Origin: Lunularia cruciata
Lineage: Eukaryota; Streptophyta; Marchantiopsida; Lunulariales; Lunulariaceae
Assembly (NCBI GenBank): GCA_948567375.1
Contig: OX419760.1
Location: forward strand, 13,268,001 to 13,332,000
Direction of reading: 5' to 3'
Length of the DNA: 64,000 nt
The translations under genes and the position numbers were made by a program. The notes beneath the pieces are model-generated. The model saw only the letters and a program-made list of their open reading frames with translations, was not told where the DNA came from and ran no database searches. Positions 1 to 11,399 of the stretch are shown in pieces; position 1 is the first letter of the stretch; every line of letters starts with the position of its first letter.

Positions 1-2560
1 ACCACCTTCAATAAGAAACATGATGTTCATACTAGAGAAAATGAGGAAGATCTCCAAGGTTATCCTTTATGCACTAGCCCTTAACAAGTGGATGGTGTAT
101 TGCAGAAGCAAGTTGATCTAGAGCAAGCACCTTGCTTTCTTGCTTTGGAATTGGGATCTAAGCAATAACTTTGCTATCCAAGAGGTGTGACTTTGGGTGG
201 AGAAGGAGACAAGAGACCTCCAAGGAGAACCTACTTGCATGGATAGAGGAGAATTAGAGGAATGTTCTTGGACTAAATCAATACTCAATACACCAGAACA
301 AACACTACATTGGAGAAGATCCTCACCACCTCCTTCAAACATTCATGAACTAACAACGAGTGGAGAGTGTGGAGTTACAAAGACCCAGCCCAAAGGGCCA
401 TTGTGGAGGTAGTTATAAAGTTGTTGAAGCCAAAGAGAACCACTTGTTTAAACAACATCAAGCCATATTCTTTAGGTGTCTTTTTCAAGGAGAACCCAAT
501 GAATTTTGCACATGTGTTCTATGTATAGACAAGGAGTTTTCTTTGGAAGTTGGAAGAAGATGGCCAAGATGGCCAAGAAGAAGAAGAAGTCCACACCTAC
601 AAGATTGCAAGAAAAAGCCAAGAGACCCAGGAGAAACCCACAGATGATTCATGTGTCTTTTGAAGAGGAAGCTAAAGACATAGAAGGAGAAGGAGAAGAA
701 GGAAAAGACTCATTCATATTTCAGGGATAGGCATTGGGTTTGAAAGAGAGAGAGTACTACAAAGATGCCCAATCTGCTCCAAATCCATAGCAGGATGAAG
801 TATAGGAAAACCGGGCCAAAGACCAAGGAGAGACCTTGCATTGATCCTTAGACCCTCCTAGTCCCAATCAAGAAGTGGACGGCCCTATAGGAGAGCAGTG
901 GAGATGGCAAGATAAGACCTTTGGAGTGAAGGACATCACAAAGCCAAAGGGCTCACTCAAGAAGCATCAGAACAAGTGGTAGTGGAGGAAGATTTCAAAG
1001 ACCACCCTTTATGTTCAATGCAAGTTGAAGAAGGAGGAGAAGCAACCCAAGAAACCAAAGCATTGGTCACCAAAGGACAAAATTGTGTGATCCACTTGAT
1101 GTAATCCGCCCTACAATTGATGGAACTTCTCTTACTAAAGTCCCAAGAAGTCTACTTTGTTATGATAGATTATACTATTTTAATTAAAGGCTTTACAAGG
1201 TAATTTACACCCAAAAGATGAAGGAAGATAGATCAAAAGAAGAGTTAGGCAATATGAGGAACTTGTATAAGGAGGAGGCAAAGAAGGTAAATACTCTAAT
1301 GTAGAGAAAATTATAAAATCATGTTCTAAAATACCTCCTTGCAATTGATGGCAGTCAATACAAAGAAGATATTGGAAGCTGCAAGGCAAATTGAGAGGCC
1401 TTTGGCTCAAGGACATTGGTAAGCATAGGGGATACAAAGGACAACAAAAGGCTAGAGATGAGAAGTTGATGAGCATTTGAGGGGAATTGGAGAAGGCAAA
1501 GGTTTTATTGGTAATCCTTGATGTGAGTTCACCACATATAGGAGCAAAGTGGCTATCCAACCTAAAGGAATGGCTACCAAGCCCAAGAAGGAGAAGGAAG
1601 AGAGTGCAACGCATAGATCCAAATTGATGGAAGAAATTCTTGTAGACATCCAAGCCATTTGGAGGACGAGAATGAAAAGACCTTGATGTAGGTAGAGGAG
1701 GCAAAAAAAGAGTTTGTGGCCATGCCAGAGGAAGACACACAAGGCAGAATAATGAAGACAAAGCTACACAAATAGAAGATGTAGCCTCAAGAGTTAGAAG
1801 GGAAGAAGTACAAAGAAGATAAGATGGACCAGCTTGAAGTTAAACTTAGATAGCATACAAACATGAAGTTCATTGAGACAAATGATAGTTACCTATTAGA
1901 GATAGAAAGGTAGAAGGAGAGGGTCAATGTACTCATAAGGAATTTCAAATGCAAAAGTAGTTCTTTGTAGTAATGCTTTAGGCCAAAGATACTTCACTAA
2001 AAGAAGTTTTTTGTAGTTGTTGGACTTTTCATGGAAGTAGTCCAGAGGTCTTTGTAATTATACATCTTTGTAGCTGAAGTGCCTTCATATATATAACCTT
2101 TAGAAAATTGAGTAGAATTTCAAATTGTCTTTGGGGAATACTTTGTACCTTGCCTAACACATTTGAGGTGCCTAATTAACCTAGATGTAATTAGAATAAG
2201 ATAGGATTAGAATTATAATGTACAATGTAGATGTATGCAAGGGATCTTTGGAGTAATCCCATTGTTAAATCTCTTTGGAGTTGAGTAGGAGCAAGTATTT
2301 GAGGCTTAAGCCAATGTAAATTGAGTTCATTGATTTCTACTCAAAGTTTAGCAAAAGAGATTGCCGTTCTACTTTGTTGTTTGCTTGCATCATGAGCATT
2401 GATGAATGTCTTAGTTGAGTAGTGGTGTAGAACTTCATAGTAGGAACACAAGTGTTGAAATGTAGGTAGAGACATTCATACTTGATCAAAATGTATGATT
2501 TCTTAGGGTTTGGAATGAGAAAAGGAATAACTTGATGCATCAAGACTAAGTTATAATTTT
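1..2560. repeat. Degenerate purine-rich repeat DNA, possibly old gag remnant
   Basis: The plus strand is rich in GAA, AAG and GGA codon-like runs and would encode Lys/Glu-rich peptides broken by many stops. The style resembles 60,700-62,890 near the other end of the window, but I could not align the two convincingly. No zinc knuckle, protease, RT or other recognisable domain is visible. The minus-strand ORF at 1,180-1,761 is Leu/Ser/Phe-rich, as expected for the antisense of purine-rich DNA, and is not a credible gene. An origin from a retroelement gag region is a guess. Confidence 0.3.
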
Positions 2561-2689
2561 AAAATTACCATGCAAATAAAAGCAAAGACATTTGGCCAAT
2601 GCAAAGATGCCTTTGGAGTTGTGTCTTTTGGGTAGGGGTAGCACATAACCTTCCAAGTCAAAATCTTTGGAGTAAAGTGGCCTTTGGGG

Positions 2690-2870
2690 TTGAGTGAACC
2701 ATCATCTTTAGGAATTAGTGGACTTAATTTCTATTGAAAGTGATCTTTTAGTTTTCCATTTACCGTAGTCACCACAAGGGGTGACTACAATACACTCTTC
2801 CAAGATTAGTTCATGCTCAAAGTTATGAGTAGAATGTAAATATTCATTCTTTACTTTAATACTCTATAAA
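2690..2870 (+). repeat. Partial diverged copy of the repeat at 3,565-4,050
   Basis: The order of short matching words (gaaccatcatc, then a gaaagtgatct-like word, then caccacaaggggtgac and acactctt) is the same as in 3,800-3,920. This suggests a short, strongly diverged third member of that repeat family in the same orientation. Confidence 0.35.
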
Positions 2871-3564
2871 CATGAGAAGTATGATTTTGTTTTGTAGGCA
2901 TAATACCAACTAAAGACCACATTTTTACATAAAAGAATATACAAATAGTCCAATTTATTAGCGCACAAATAATAATTTTTTGTTCATTGGTACAAACAAA
3001 GTAAGAAAAATCTTGTGCATATGGTTGGTCAAAAGTAAGTGGTATCAAGTTATATGTAGGCTCCTAGTACCTTTTATATTACATTTCAAACATACTACAT
3101 TTCAAAAATAGATATAAGTAAAAAATTATTTCTATTTTACATTTCTTCTACATTTTATTTTGAAGGATTCCTTATCTCTCTATATTAATGTTTTATAATA
3201 CAAGATTGAAGATATTAGGACTAAGAAAAATGAATAAGTGTTTATGTGATTAGTGCTAATAAGATTATTTGGATTTAATCCATGGGTTACTCTAATATGA
3301 TCTTATCTACAATCACTTAGATTCTGCATGATGGATTATTCGCTTAGTTGGCTAGTGGTAAGGAATCTTGAAGTAGTAACACAAATGCTTGAGTGACAAG
3401 AATCATCCACATGTTTGTAGAGTGTTAGAGCTCCAAGGTTTTGAATAATCAAGGCAATGTAGTGAGTAGCTAACAAAAAGCAAGAGCATCATGAAGTACC
3501 GCAGTAAAAAAAAGCTAGGCAATTTGATCAATCCAAAAATACATTTTGGGAAGGGTAGTATGCA

Positions 3565-4050
3565 TTCTCTAGGGTTTTAGTCATTAGAGTGATAGGACCT
3601 TTGTGAGGATACTACCTACAAAGTGGGAACTAACTTTGGCATGCACATAGTGATTGTGATGCTAACCACATTTGGAGCATATAGTCATAATGCTAATGAA
3701 ATTAAAGGCATCAATGATGATTGAGCAATAGTTACCATTGGCCAAATTGCACCTTCAGCAAGGAGTGATCTAAAAAGAAAATTTACCTTTATGACAAATG
3801 AACCATCACCTTTTGGATTAGATTAGAAAGGTTCCATAGTGAAAGTAATTTCCATTTTCTCTTTTCTTAATGCACCACAAGAAGTGACACTACACTCTTA
3901 TGGACATAATTCCATCCAAGAGGTTAAATAGGAAAAAATTGAGAATTGACTATTATGGCACTTTATTTCATCTTTTAGTCACTCTATGGGAATGGCTGAT
4001 TCTTACCATTTAACCATATTTTGGTTGACATTGAATCTTTATATTTTGGC
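3565..4050 (+). repeat. Dispersed repeat, related to 62,985-63,470
   Basis: Starting at gtcattagagtgat, this stretch can be followed word by word into 62,985-63,470: a ggacctttgtg block, a block on gtgatgctaac, gaaccatcac, a block ending in a taatttcc-like word, gtgacactac, gagattaaatagg-like and gaattgac. The copies differ by small indels and many substitutions. No coding frame is open. It is probably the 3' part or LTR of an old retroelement, but no TG...CA boundaries or target duplications could be set. Confidence 0.6.
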
Positions 4051-4230
4051 ACTACTGCCAAGGATACACTCCTTGGAGTAGATAGAGGTGAAGATAAACA
4101 AGGTGATGAATGTCATCAAGAAATTTAAACCAGAAGACATTCATTCAGACATCACCAAAGCGCATTCAAGAGAAATAAAAAAAATGCAAAGTTGGATGGC
4201 ATGTACTCGTAATATGTAATACCAAGAGCT

Positions 4231-4520
4231 AGCCATATGATCTAGATATGAAATTTGGTTTGGTAACATCTAGAATGATGTTATATATGATGGTCCAAAT
4301 AGATCAGATAGAAGAATCACCAAAAGAGTACTTCTATTAATAGAGCAAAAACCAAAATAGACTTGAGAACCTTAGAACCAATAACTAGACATATGATTTA
4401 AAGGTGAAAATTGGTTTGGTAACATCTGGAAGGATGTTACACATGATGGACTGAACAGGTCAAAAAGATGTATCACCAAAAGGGGACTTCTACTAATAGA
4501 GTAGGAACCAAAATATGCTA
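4231..4520 (+). repeat. Imperfect tandem duplication, period about 156 bp
   Basis: Unit one (4,231-4,386) and unit two (from 4,387) share a catatgat start, ttggtttggtaacatct, a gatgttaYaYatgatgg block, an atcaccaaaag block and acttctaYtaatagag. The copies differ by scattered substitutions. No coding function is seen. Confidence 0.7.
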
Positions 4521-4539
4521 GAAATCTTTGAAGGCAATT

Positions 4540-4951
4540 TTGGAGGCCTAAATGGATGAATTAGGCCTCAAAAATGTGCAGAATCTTGCCCCATGGAAAG
4601 AAATGTTAGACTTCCCTCCCCCCTAGTTTGTCTCATCAAGAGCTTTCCAATGGTACCTTACTCACATGATTTTGAGACTCCTACATGAAGATTCCCCAAA
4701 AGATTCCCTCTGATTAAAGCTTGTTTGACCAGTCAGATAGGACCTAGACCAACATGTCACCCATCCAAGTAAGTAATCCAAGGGTGGAGCTTGCTGACAT
4801 GTCAACTATCTGTGTGCCTAATCCTATGGTGGAGCTTCCTTGGAGGAGATCCTCTTTGTCTATATAATAAAGAGAAGGTGCTCCTTTGGGGCACCGAATG
4901 TTGAGTGTGTAATCTGTGTTTTCTCTCTTCTCTTGTCCTCGTATTATTACA
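4540..4951 (+). mobile_element. Probable 5' LTR of the truncated Gypsy element (left edge unknown)
   Basis: The right edge is set by a CA at 4,950-4,951, one base before a tRNA-Met primer site. A TATA-like tatataataa lies at 4,861-4,870, about 80 bp upstream, as expected for an LTR promoter. The partner 3' LTR is not in the window, so the left edge cannot be fixed; 4,540 is only an outer estimate. Confidence 0.5.
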
Positions 4952-4952
4952 A

Positions 4953-4964
4953 TGGTATCAAAGC
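4953..4964 (+). other. Primer binding site, initiator-Met tRNA type
   Basis: The sequence tggtatcaaagc matches the common plant retroelement primer site complementary to the 3' end of initiator tRNA-Met (consensus tggtatcagagc) with one mismatch. It starts one base after the putative LTR end. Confidence 0.7.
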
Positions 4965-5096
4965 AAGGTTCTTAGTCCAAGAGAGTGGATCACCCTTCTT
5001 GGAAGAGCACAAACTACTAAAATTGAGTAATTTGAAGTGGGGAACATAAAGTAATTGCTAGACTTAGGAAGGACTTTAGAGAGCGGACGGAATGGA

Positions 5097-6640
5097 TGCA
5101 CCGCGAGGACAATTTCCCGCACCTAGCTTTCTATTCCCAAATCCATTCCACATCAAGGTTATGTTCATCTAGCGTGAGCAAATGAGGGTATTGCTAGTTT
5201 ATCACTTTGGCAAAGAATTCATGGATAGGGTGATGAACTCACCAAACTCGATGATTCTACCTGTGTTGATATATGAATTAGAGTGAGATTTAACAATCTA
5301 CATTCTCTTATGATAATATAGATGTGAATGTCCCAAATCCTCTATTTTTCAACACTCAAGTAGAAATCCGTTATGTAGTGAGACCAAAAGTGATGTTTAG
5401 AGATTTTGTGGTTAGGAATTTGGCGAGGAGTATTATCAACAAGTGATAGCTTTTGAGGTCCCAATGGTAGTTCCAATAGTTCATGCGCCTTCTAGAGTGA
5501 TCATATTGACTCTGTATTGAAGTAGACATTAGCAATTGAGTGTTGCAAGAACCATGGATCCGCAATCACAAGAGCTGGTGCAAGGAATGCAAGGGATTGA
5601 ATGAATTTTGAGAAATTAAGATGACCATGGAGACATTACAAAGTCAAGTGCAAATCCTCAAGAACAATCAACCCATGCAAGAAGAAGAGCCATCTCAAAA
5701 CCCAATACATGCAACTGAAGTACTTCGAGAGGCAACTATGCCTATGAACCCTATCAACGATGAAGCCTCATTGCTACTCCGGATGAAGAAGACCTGCAAC
5801 ATTGAGCCTTACAAGGGGTAGTGTATGATGGGAGTAGTGGAAAATTGGATCTCAAGAATGAATCGATATTTTTGATTGTTCTCAACAAAGATCATGGAGC
5901 ATGTTGTAGGCATGTTTGCATGTGGGTACTTGATTGATAAAGCCCTCACATGGTATGATGCTTGGGAACAACTCATGTTGGCAGAGAGAAGGGAGGTCAC
6001 GTGGACATCAATGCAAGAAGGATTGCTGAAGAATTTCCAATCGGTGGATTTTGTGCAGATGGCTTGAACCCGAATATGGAGATTGAGACAGAAGAATAGC
6101 ATATAAGAGTATGTGGAGGCATTTTTGGATCTACAAGTTGCAATAACCAACATGAGTCCAACAAAGGCTCTCAACAATTTCAAACAAGGGTTAAAGGAGC
6201 GGATTTGCTAAGAAGTCATGGTGCAAAATCCTCGCATGGTATTTGAAGCCATTGTTTGTGCATAGAGAATAGCAAGAGCATTGGGTGGAGGTGAAGGAGT
6301 AGTTCCACCTCAACATTATTGGGCAGAAATGACACACATGGGTGGACCAGTGCCAATGGAATTGGGCAACCTTTGATTTTGAGATCAAGGAGCATGACCG
6401 CTTCAAGGGGAGTGTGGACGGGTAGAAGAAAGAAGAGATGGAGTCCCACGGGGAGAAGGAACTCAAGAAGAACAATGCCATTGTTACAATTGTGGCCGTA
6501 TTGGGCACATATCTACCAATTGTTGCACTTGTTTCCCTAGAGGCCCTTGGCCGTCGTACATGCGATCTTTGAACAACATGGAGAGGCGCATTGAAGAGGA
6601 GGAGGTGGAAATCACTTTGGAAAACAAAGATCACTAGTAA
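5097..6640 (+). pseudogene. gag, broken
   Basis: A start codon at 5,095-5,097 opens the gag-like region, which has many stops. The capsid-type signature is visible at 5,930-6,050 (ALTWYDAWE, then TWTSMQEGLLKNF), typical of the retrotransposon gag family. A zinc knuckle follows at 6,482-6,523, reading CYNCGRIGHISTNC, a perfect CX2CX4HX4C that would bind the element's RNA. The region between is full of stops, so no polyprotein can be made. Confidence 0.75.
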
Positions 6641-6719
6641 ATGTACCTTGCGGCCTTATTGGCTCAATAAGGAAGAAGAGAAGTGAGGGAAGGAAGAAGA
6701 CTAATGCACAAAGATCCCA

Positions 6720-7000
6720 AAAGGCAACCTCACAATTGATTGTTGTGAATGGAGTCCTAGAAGGCAATCAAGTGAGAGTATTAATCAATCCGGGAGCAAT
6801 AGAGAATTTCTTATCTCGTTCTGTTGCAATAAGATTGGGAATGGATCTGAGAGAGATAGGAGTGAAGAAGTAGAGTTTCCTAACAGGCAAATAGAGAGGA
6901 TTGAATCATTACCTAGACGTGTAACACTCTATGTAGGAGAATATTAGGAAGCAATTGAGTGGCAAGTGATATAATTAGTTCATTATGATGTAATCTTAGG
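6720..7000 (+). pseudogene. Retropepsin-type aspartic protease, broken
   Basis: After the zinc knuckle the frame reads QLIVVNGVLEG, then VLINPGAIENFLS. This is the usual plant Gypsy protease start, but the catalytic D-T/S-G-A has become NPGA. The catalytic aspartate is therefore lost, and stop codons follow. Confidence 0.7.
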
Positions 7001-7149
7001 CATGCCATGGATAGAGCATTACAACCTATGGTAGATTGGAGGAAGAAAGTAGTGAGAACCCACCAATGGTCAATCATTGGAGTTAAAGAAAAATCACCCA
7101 GGCAGGATCTGCCTCTATATGTCATAGGGACGGCAACAGTCTATAAGAC

Positions 7150-8011
7150 CGATAGATGTTTCATGGGTCTAATAAGAGAAGTCCAGAGGGCACAACTTGA
7201 TGGACAAGTTCCTAAGAAATTGAAAGCTATGGTGGATGAATTTCAAGATGTCTTTCTTGATGATCTACCCTCAGGATTACCACCAAAAAGGAGAGTAGAT
7301 CATAAAATTGAGACACTCCCGGGGAAGACACCTCCTTGTAAGGCCCCATATCGCCTATCACCTCATGAGTTGGAGGAGTGTAAGACTCAAATTGAGGAGA
7401 TGTTGTAGAAGGGGTTCATCCAACCTAGCATATCACAATATGGGGCTCTTGTCTTGTTTGTGAAGAAGAAGGATGGTACAATGCGCATGTGCATTGACTA
7501 TTGAGGTCTTAATCAGCAAACAGTGAAGAACAAATACTCCTTACCTTGCATGGATGACCTATTTGATCAACTCCATGGAGCAAGATACTTCACCAAACTG
7601 GACTTGCGGAGCAGTTACAATCAAATCCAAATTGCAAAAGAGGATGTGTACAAAACTGCCTTTTGATCCATGTATGGCCACTTTGAGTATCTTCTGATGC
7701 CTTTGGCCTCACCAATGCACCTACCACTTTCATGAGTCTAATGAATGATATATTTTGTCCATACTTGGATAATTTTGTTATCGTCTTCTTGGACAATATC
7801 TTAGAATACAGTAGCACAATGACGGGACACAAACAACAGCTACTAGAGGTCCTCCAGATTCTAAGATAGAATCGATTGTATGCCAAAATCTCAAAGTGCA
7901 AGTTTGGCAAGTCTGAAGTAGACTACTTGGGGCATAGAGTAAGTGCAGAGGGCATTCAAGTATTGATAGATAAAATAGAGTTCATTCAAAAATGGCATGC
8001 CCCAAAAGATC
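7150..8011 (+). pseudogene. Reverse transcriptase N-terminal half, interrupted
   Basis: A fairly open stretch at 7,007-7,408 encodes the connector before RT (VDEFQDVFLDDLPSG, then APYRLSPHELEE). RT palm and finger motifs continue through stops to about 7,990 (FIQKWHAPKD, the start of the RT-RNase H connection). Downstream sequence is replaced by the LTR at 8,012. Confidence 0.85.
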
Positions 8012-8703
8012 TGTAACACCCATTTGTGCATGTGTGTGGTATTGTGATATTTAGCTTGGTATTACAAGTACTTAAGAGATATTATTTATATAGAGATAAA
8101 GGATGGTTCTATATTAGTCATGGTTAGCTAAAGTTAGTCATAGCTAAGATAGAGGGGACCTTACTCTAGAGGAAGTAGAAAAGATGAGCACCACTATTTT
8201 GGATTTTAGTGTGTTGACTTGGTATTATTCCTAGATGTTTGGCTTTGAGGAAAGAGTTGAGAACTCTTGGGCCCGCAAGCCTTTTTGTTTTGGATTCTTC
8301 TTTAGTCCAAGGATAGCCCATGTGAAGGAATCCTTGACTTAGTGGTTGGGTCAAGATAAGACCACATGCTTAGGGGAATATGCCCATGTGAATGGATATT
8401 CCTTTCTACTTTTTGACTTTATTTGACTTTTAGTCTAGTAACTTGAGTTACTACGATAATTAGTAACTTTGGTACGTAACTATTTCACAAGTATATAAAC
8501 AAGGGGTGAGGAGGTACTCATCATCCTTTCATTTGCAACTATCTCTCTCTCATTGAGTTCTCTAGTGAGCAATGTCTTGAGTCTTGGAGTGTTAGCCTTG
8601 GAGGAGTATGATGGAGTTGGGATTCCTTGCCTTCTTAGTCCATGGTGCGCTACCATAATAGCCATCAGAGGTTCATCCTGAGTGAGAGACAGGCCAGCTC
8701 ACA
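8012..8703 (+). mobile_element. 5' LTR (LTR1)
   Basis: Begins TGTAACACCC and ends about CTCACA, just before the primer site. A TATA-like tatataaac lies at 8,492-8,500. The sequence is shared almost base for base with 15,108-15,773 and more loosely with 17,123-17,810. Confidence 0.92.
8491..8500 (+). promoter_or_regulatory. TATA box of the LTR promoter
   Basis: The word gtatataaac sits about 200 bp before the LTR end. It is kept in LTR3. In LTR2 a deletion of about 30 bp begins right at this box, at about 15,590-15,600. Confidence 0.5.
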
Positions 8704-8706
8704 TTT

Positions 8707-8725
8707 TTGGTTCCGTTGCCGGGAC
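8707..8725 (+). other. Primer binding site, Asp-tRNA-like
   Basis: The sequence tggttccgttgccggga resembles the plant Athila-type site complementary to tRNA-Asp (tggcgccgttgccgggga), with two changes near the start and one base missing near the end. It lies three bases after the LTR end. Confidence 0.65.
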
Positions 8726-8744
8726 CTCTCTAGAAGGCAAGATA

Positions 8745-8915
8745 ATGTTCCGTATTCAATTCTACATTAGGCAGAAGGAGGCTATGAGAGCTCACTTGGA
8801 GAGAACCTTAGGAGAGGAGAGGGCTGAACTTATGTTAGAGAACCAAGATCCATTTGTTTACCCTATAGTTCATTATGACGTCTTTGAGGTGATTTTGTAC
8901 ATTTTGTATACATGA
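8745..8915 (+). CDS. Short ORF upstream of gag, unknown, with a motif repeated at 10,050-10,172
   Basis: An open frame of 56 codons follows the primer site. It is charged in the first half and ends with a Pro-Phe-Val...Tyr-Ile-Leu-Tyr motif (residues about 33-56). The same pattern reappears at 10,050-10,172, so this ORF and that segment are probably diverged duplicates. OTA elements of the Ogre/Tat kind often carry an extra ORF before gag, and this may be its remnant. No enzymatic motif is seen. Confidence 0.45.
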   Translation: MFRIQFYIRQKEAMRAHLERTLGEERAELMLENQDPFVYPIVHYDVFEVILYILYT

Positions 8916-9591
8916 GAGGAATTGGAGAGATTGTGAGAGGTGGAGTGCAGATTTTGGGGATTAAGGTGATTTTGGGCAAAATCTCAAGTTTGAGATCTGG
9001 ACTTGAGATTTCTACACATGATAGCTTGGGTTATCTTTCAGTTAGCACAATTGAAATTATTGTGAGAGCTTTTATTCGCAATGGGCTAGAATTTTTGAAA
9101 GTTGATAGGGTAAAGTGCTCCTACAACTGCATGCTCTCTGGAAAATTGTACAGAGTATGCCATTTCTTCAATTTTTAGTGAATTGTCCTGAAAATTTCCA
9201 AGAAAATTCAGTGCATTGTATCCTACCTGCTGTCACAAAAATTAGAGAGAGATCGTTCTTGCACATGGAGTAATGAGTTTTTGAAGGGGTGGGCTTTCAG
9301 ACCAAATCTGAAATATGGGTGCTGAAGAGAAAGGTGTCTAGACCAAATGGCTCGATGAAAAGATCTGAAATTTTGCAAGGAGGGACGCCCTAGAGTTGTG
9401 ATCAAGTGTAAAAAATTTCAGAGGACTGTGACATAGTGGTTGGGAGATTTGAATGACATTGTGAGGAAAGGTCAATTCTGCAGAGTGGAGATCTCATGCA
9501 TGAGGAGTTTGAGATCAACAAAAGGCAGTTTGAGTGTTTAGATTCATCTTGGGAACATGGAGGGTGATGCAAGGTTCCCCAAGGGTTTGAG

Positions 9592-10008
9592 GTGATTGTA
9601 GGGGTGGATTTGAGAAAAAGAGAGTTTACAATAGAATTTGAAGAAAGTGTTGAGAGGATTCAAAAACCTACACCACTTGGAGAAAAGAGTGAGTCTAAGT
9701 GCTTTCTATGTGGAGAGAAGGGACATAAGGCAAGTTTATGTCCATTGATCTTTGAGAGAAAGAGATTGAGAGAAAGGAGAGGCTTACTTGACTTGGGTTT
9801 GCATGTTGGACCTTCTTCACCAAGATTAGGAGGGAGAAGATCTAAGACCAAGGAGTTATGTGAGGTTTGTGGAGTGGAAGGACTTCCAAAAGGACATGAG
9901 TGTAGTGGAGTAAAAGCACTTTTGGAGACTTTGGTGAAGGATCTTGGAGAGAGCCTTAGTACAGCTACAGAAATACTACCACCTTCATCAGCTAGTTCTC
10001 AAGATTAG
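9592..10008 (+). CDS. Extra ORF with CCHC zinc knuckle and a second Cys/His cluster
   Basis: The frame is open for 138 codons from 9,592, the first codon being a non-ATG start, so the true protein may begin upstream. Residues 37-50 read CFLCGEKGHKASLC, a perfect CX2CX4HX4C knuckle (9,700-9,741). Around residues 89-103 is a second cluster, CEVCGVEGLPKGHEC, with wider spacing. The rest is basic and then Ser-rich. A nucleic-acid-binding role is likely from the knuckle. It precedes the real gag, which has its own knuckle, so the element carries zinc-binding proteins in two separate ORFs. Confidence 0.6.
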   Translation: MIVGVDLRKREFTIEFEESVERIQKPTPLGEKSESKCFLCGEKGHKASLCPLIFERKRLRERRGLLDLGLHVGPSSPRLGGRRSKTKELCEVCGVEGLPKGHECSGVKALLETLVKDLGESLSTATEILPPSSASSQD

Positions 10009-10049
10009 TGATGGAGATAATCTTTCAACTTATAGATAAACTATCCATG

Positions 10050-10172
10050 AGAGAGAGATTAATATGCACTCTAGGATTTGATGTTGCTATAGAAATCTTG
10101 GAGCAACCTGAACCTTTTGTGTTCCCTAGAGTGGATTATTCTCAGATGGTGTTAGTCATGTATATACTTTAT
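10050..10172 (+). pseudogene. Second copy of the pre-gag peptide motif
   Basis: The frame ending at the TAG at 10,170-10,172 encodes EPFVFPRVDY and then MYILY. This parallels DPFVYPIVHY and LYILY encoded at 8,835-8,912, and both copies end in a stop at the same point. It probably reflects duplication of an ORF segment flanking the zinc-knuckle ORF. Confidence 0.45.
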
Positions 10173-10240
10173 TAGTAATAGAGTGAGAGAAAAAAAAAGA
10201 GAAAAAAAATTGAGAGAAAGAAAGATAGTGAGAGGTTAAG

Positions 10241-11317
10241 ATGGGGAAACTTCCGGTTTTCTTTGGCAAGGATGGAGAAAATGTGGAGGCCTTTGTGAGA
10301 GACTTCAAGAGAGCTTGCATAGGAAACAATGAGAGGAAGAAGAATGAGTGGGCCTCATTATTACCAGATTTCTTTGAGGATGCAGCACTTACATGGTATG
10401 AGTCAGAATACCAAAAGAGAGAGAGGAGAGATGGGGAAGAGGAGTCTTGGGAGACTCTGACTTCAGCACTCATTGAGAACTTTCTTCCTGATGAGAGTTA
10501 TGAGAGATTGATGAGTGAGGTCACATTTCTCAAGCAAGGAGAAGGAGAGAAAGTGAGAGTCTATGTGGAAAGAGTGGAAAAGTTAGAGTCCAGATTTCGC
10601 ATAGTGTTGAGGAAGGGTGGGGATGATGTGGAGACTACAATGATTGGCATAGGGGCCATGCTCACCAAGAATTTTGTGGGAGGGTTGAGACCACAAATTA
10701 GAAGCAAGGTGAGATATGAGAAACCTTCTTCCAAGGTTGAAGCTATCAAGATCGCAATTTGTATGGAGGAGAATTTGGAAGGGGATGAGAGTGATTTGGT
10801 GGTGAAGGAGGTTGTGCATCCTCCTCAAGGCTACAAGTGTGGTGGAACTTCTGATACTTTGGTGGCAAGGGTTGCACCACAAGTAGTGGTTGCTCCAGTT
10901 CTTGCACCTCCACCAAAAGATCCACTTCAAACCATCACAGAACAACTTGCAGATCTCAAGATCAATGTGGTGTAACTATGGGAGAAGAGAGAGGTGGATC
11001 AGAATTTAGGGAGAGGGCCTAGGAGTTATGGAAACTATCCATATAGAGGAGGCCAGCCAGCCAACAATTTCAATGATAGAAATTGTTTTGGTTGTGGAGG
11101 AAGAGGCCATATCCAAAGGAATTGCCCAAATTCCACTTACCATGGAGGAAGGAGCTATGAGGAAGCCAATAGAGGGAAAGAGGGAGGTAGTGAAACCCAA
11201 GTGGCTCCTAATCCCAACAAAGGTAAGGAGATAGCATCCATAGATGTGGTTGAGAGCAAGTATGAGAAGGGAGAGTGCTCAAACTCCAAGAGTCTTAATT
11301 TGGAGCTTTTGGCATAA
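10241..11317 (+). CDS. gag polyprotein (capsid and nucleocapsid), one stop/frameshift
   Basis: ATG at 10,241 follows a purine-rich leader. The first 244 codons hold a typical retrotransposon gag domain: GKDGENVEAFVRDF near the start, ALTWYESEYQ and SALIENFLPD in the middle, and KQGEGEKVRVYVERV after it. A stop at about 10,973 separates this from the second part (10,994-11,317), which has the nucleocapsid knuckle CFGCGGRGHIQRNC at 11,084-11,125. The product would form the virus-like particle and bind RNA. The interruption makes this copy defective or dependent on other copies. Confidence 0.85.
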
Positions 11318-11399
11318 GAGAAGAAGAGAGCTCGTTTTGCAGAGGATGCTCACTCTTCTCAAGGATTTACTTCAAGCAAGGATACTCCTTTGTCTACTA

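Larger units (their letters stand above)
4540..8011 (+). mobile_element. 5' part of a chromovirus-like Ty3/Gypsy retrotransposon, truncated in RT
   Basis: The order is LTR, primer site, gag, zinc knuckle, protease, then reverse transcriptase. The RT reading breaks off at 8,011, exactly where the LTR of the next element begins. RNase H, integrase and 3' LTR are absent, and nothing after 17,810 resumes the RT. The RT wording (DLPSGLPP, then [40 protein letters not shown]) is most like plant chromoviruses. Stops and frameshifts throughout make it inactive. Confidence 0.8.

Noticed and set aside
1180-1761. 193-codon minus-strand ORF rich in Leu, Ser and Phe
   Set aside because: It is the antisense of purine-rich plus-strand repeat DNA. 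It has no domain, and the low-complexity composition explains the absence of stops.
10186-10235. Purine-rich run before gag as a polypurine tract
   Set aside because: It lies internally, far from the LTR junction. It is more likely leader sequence.
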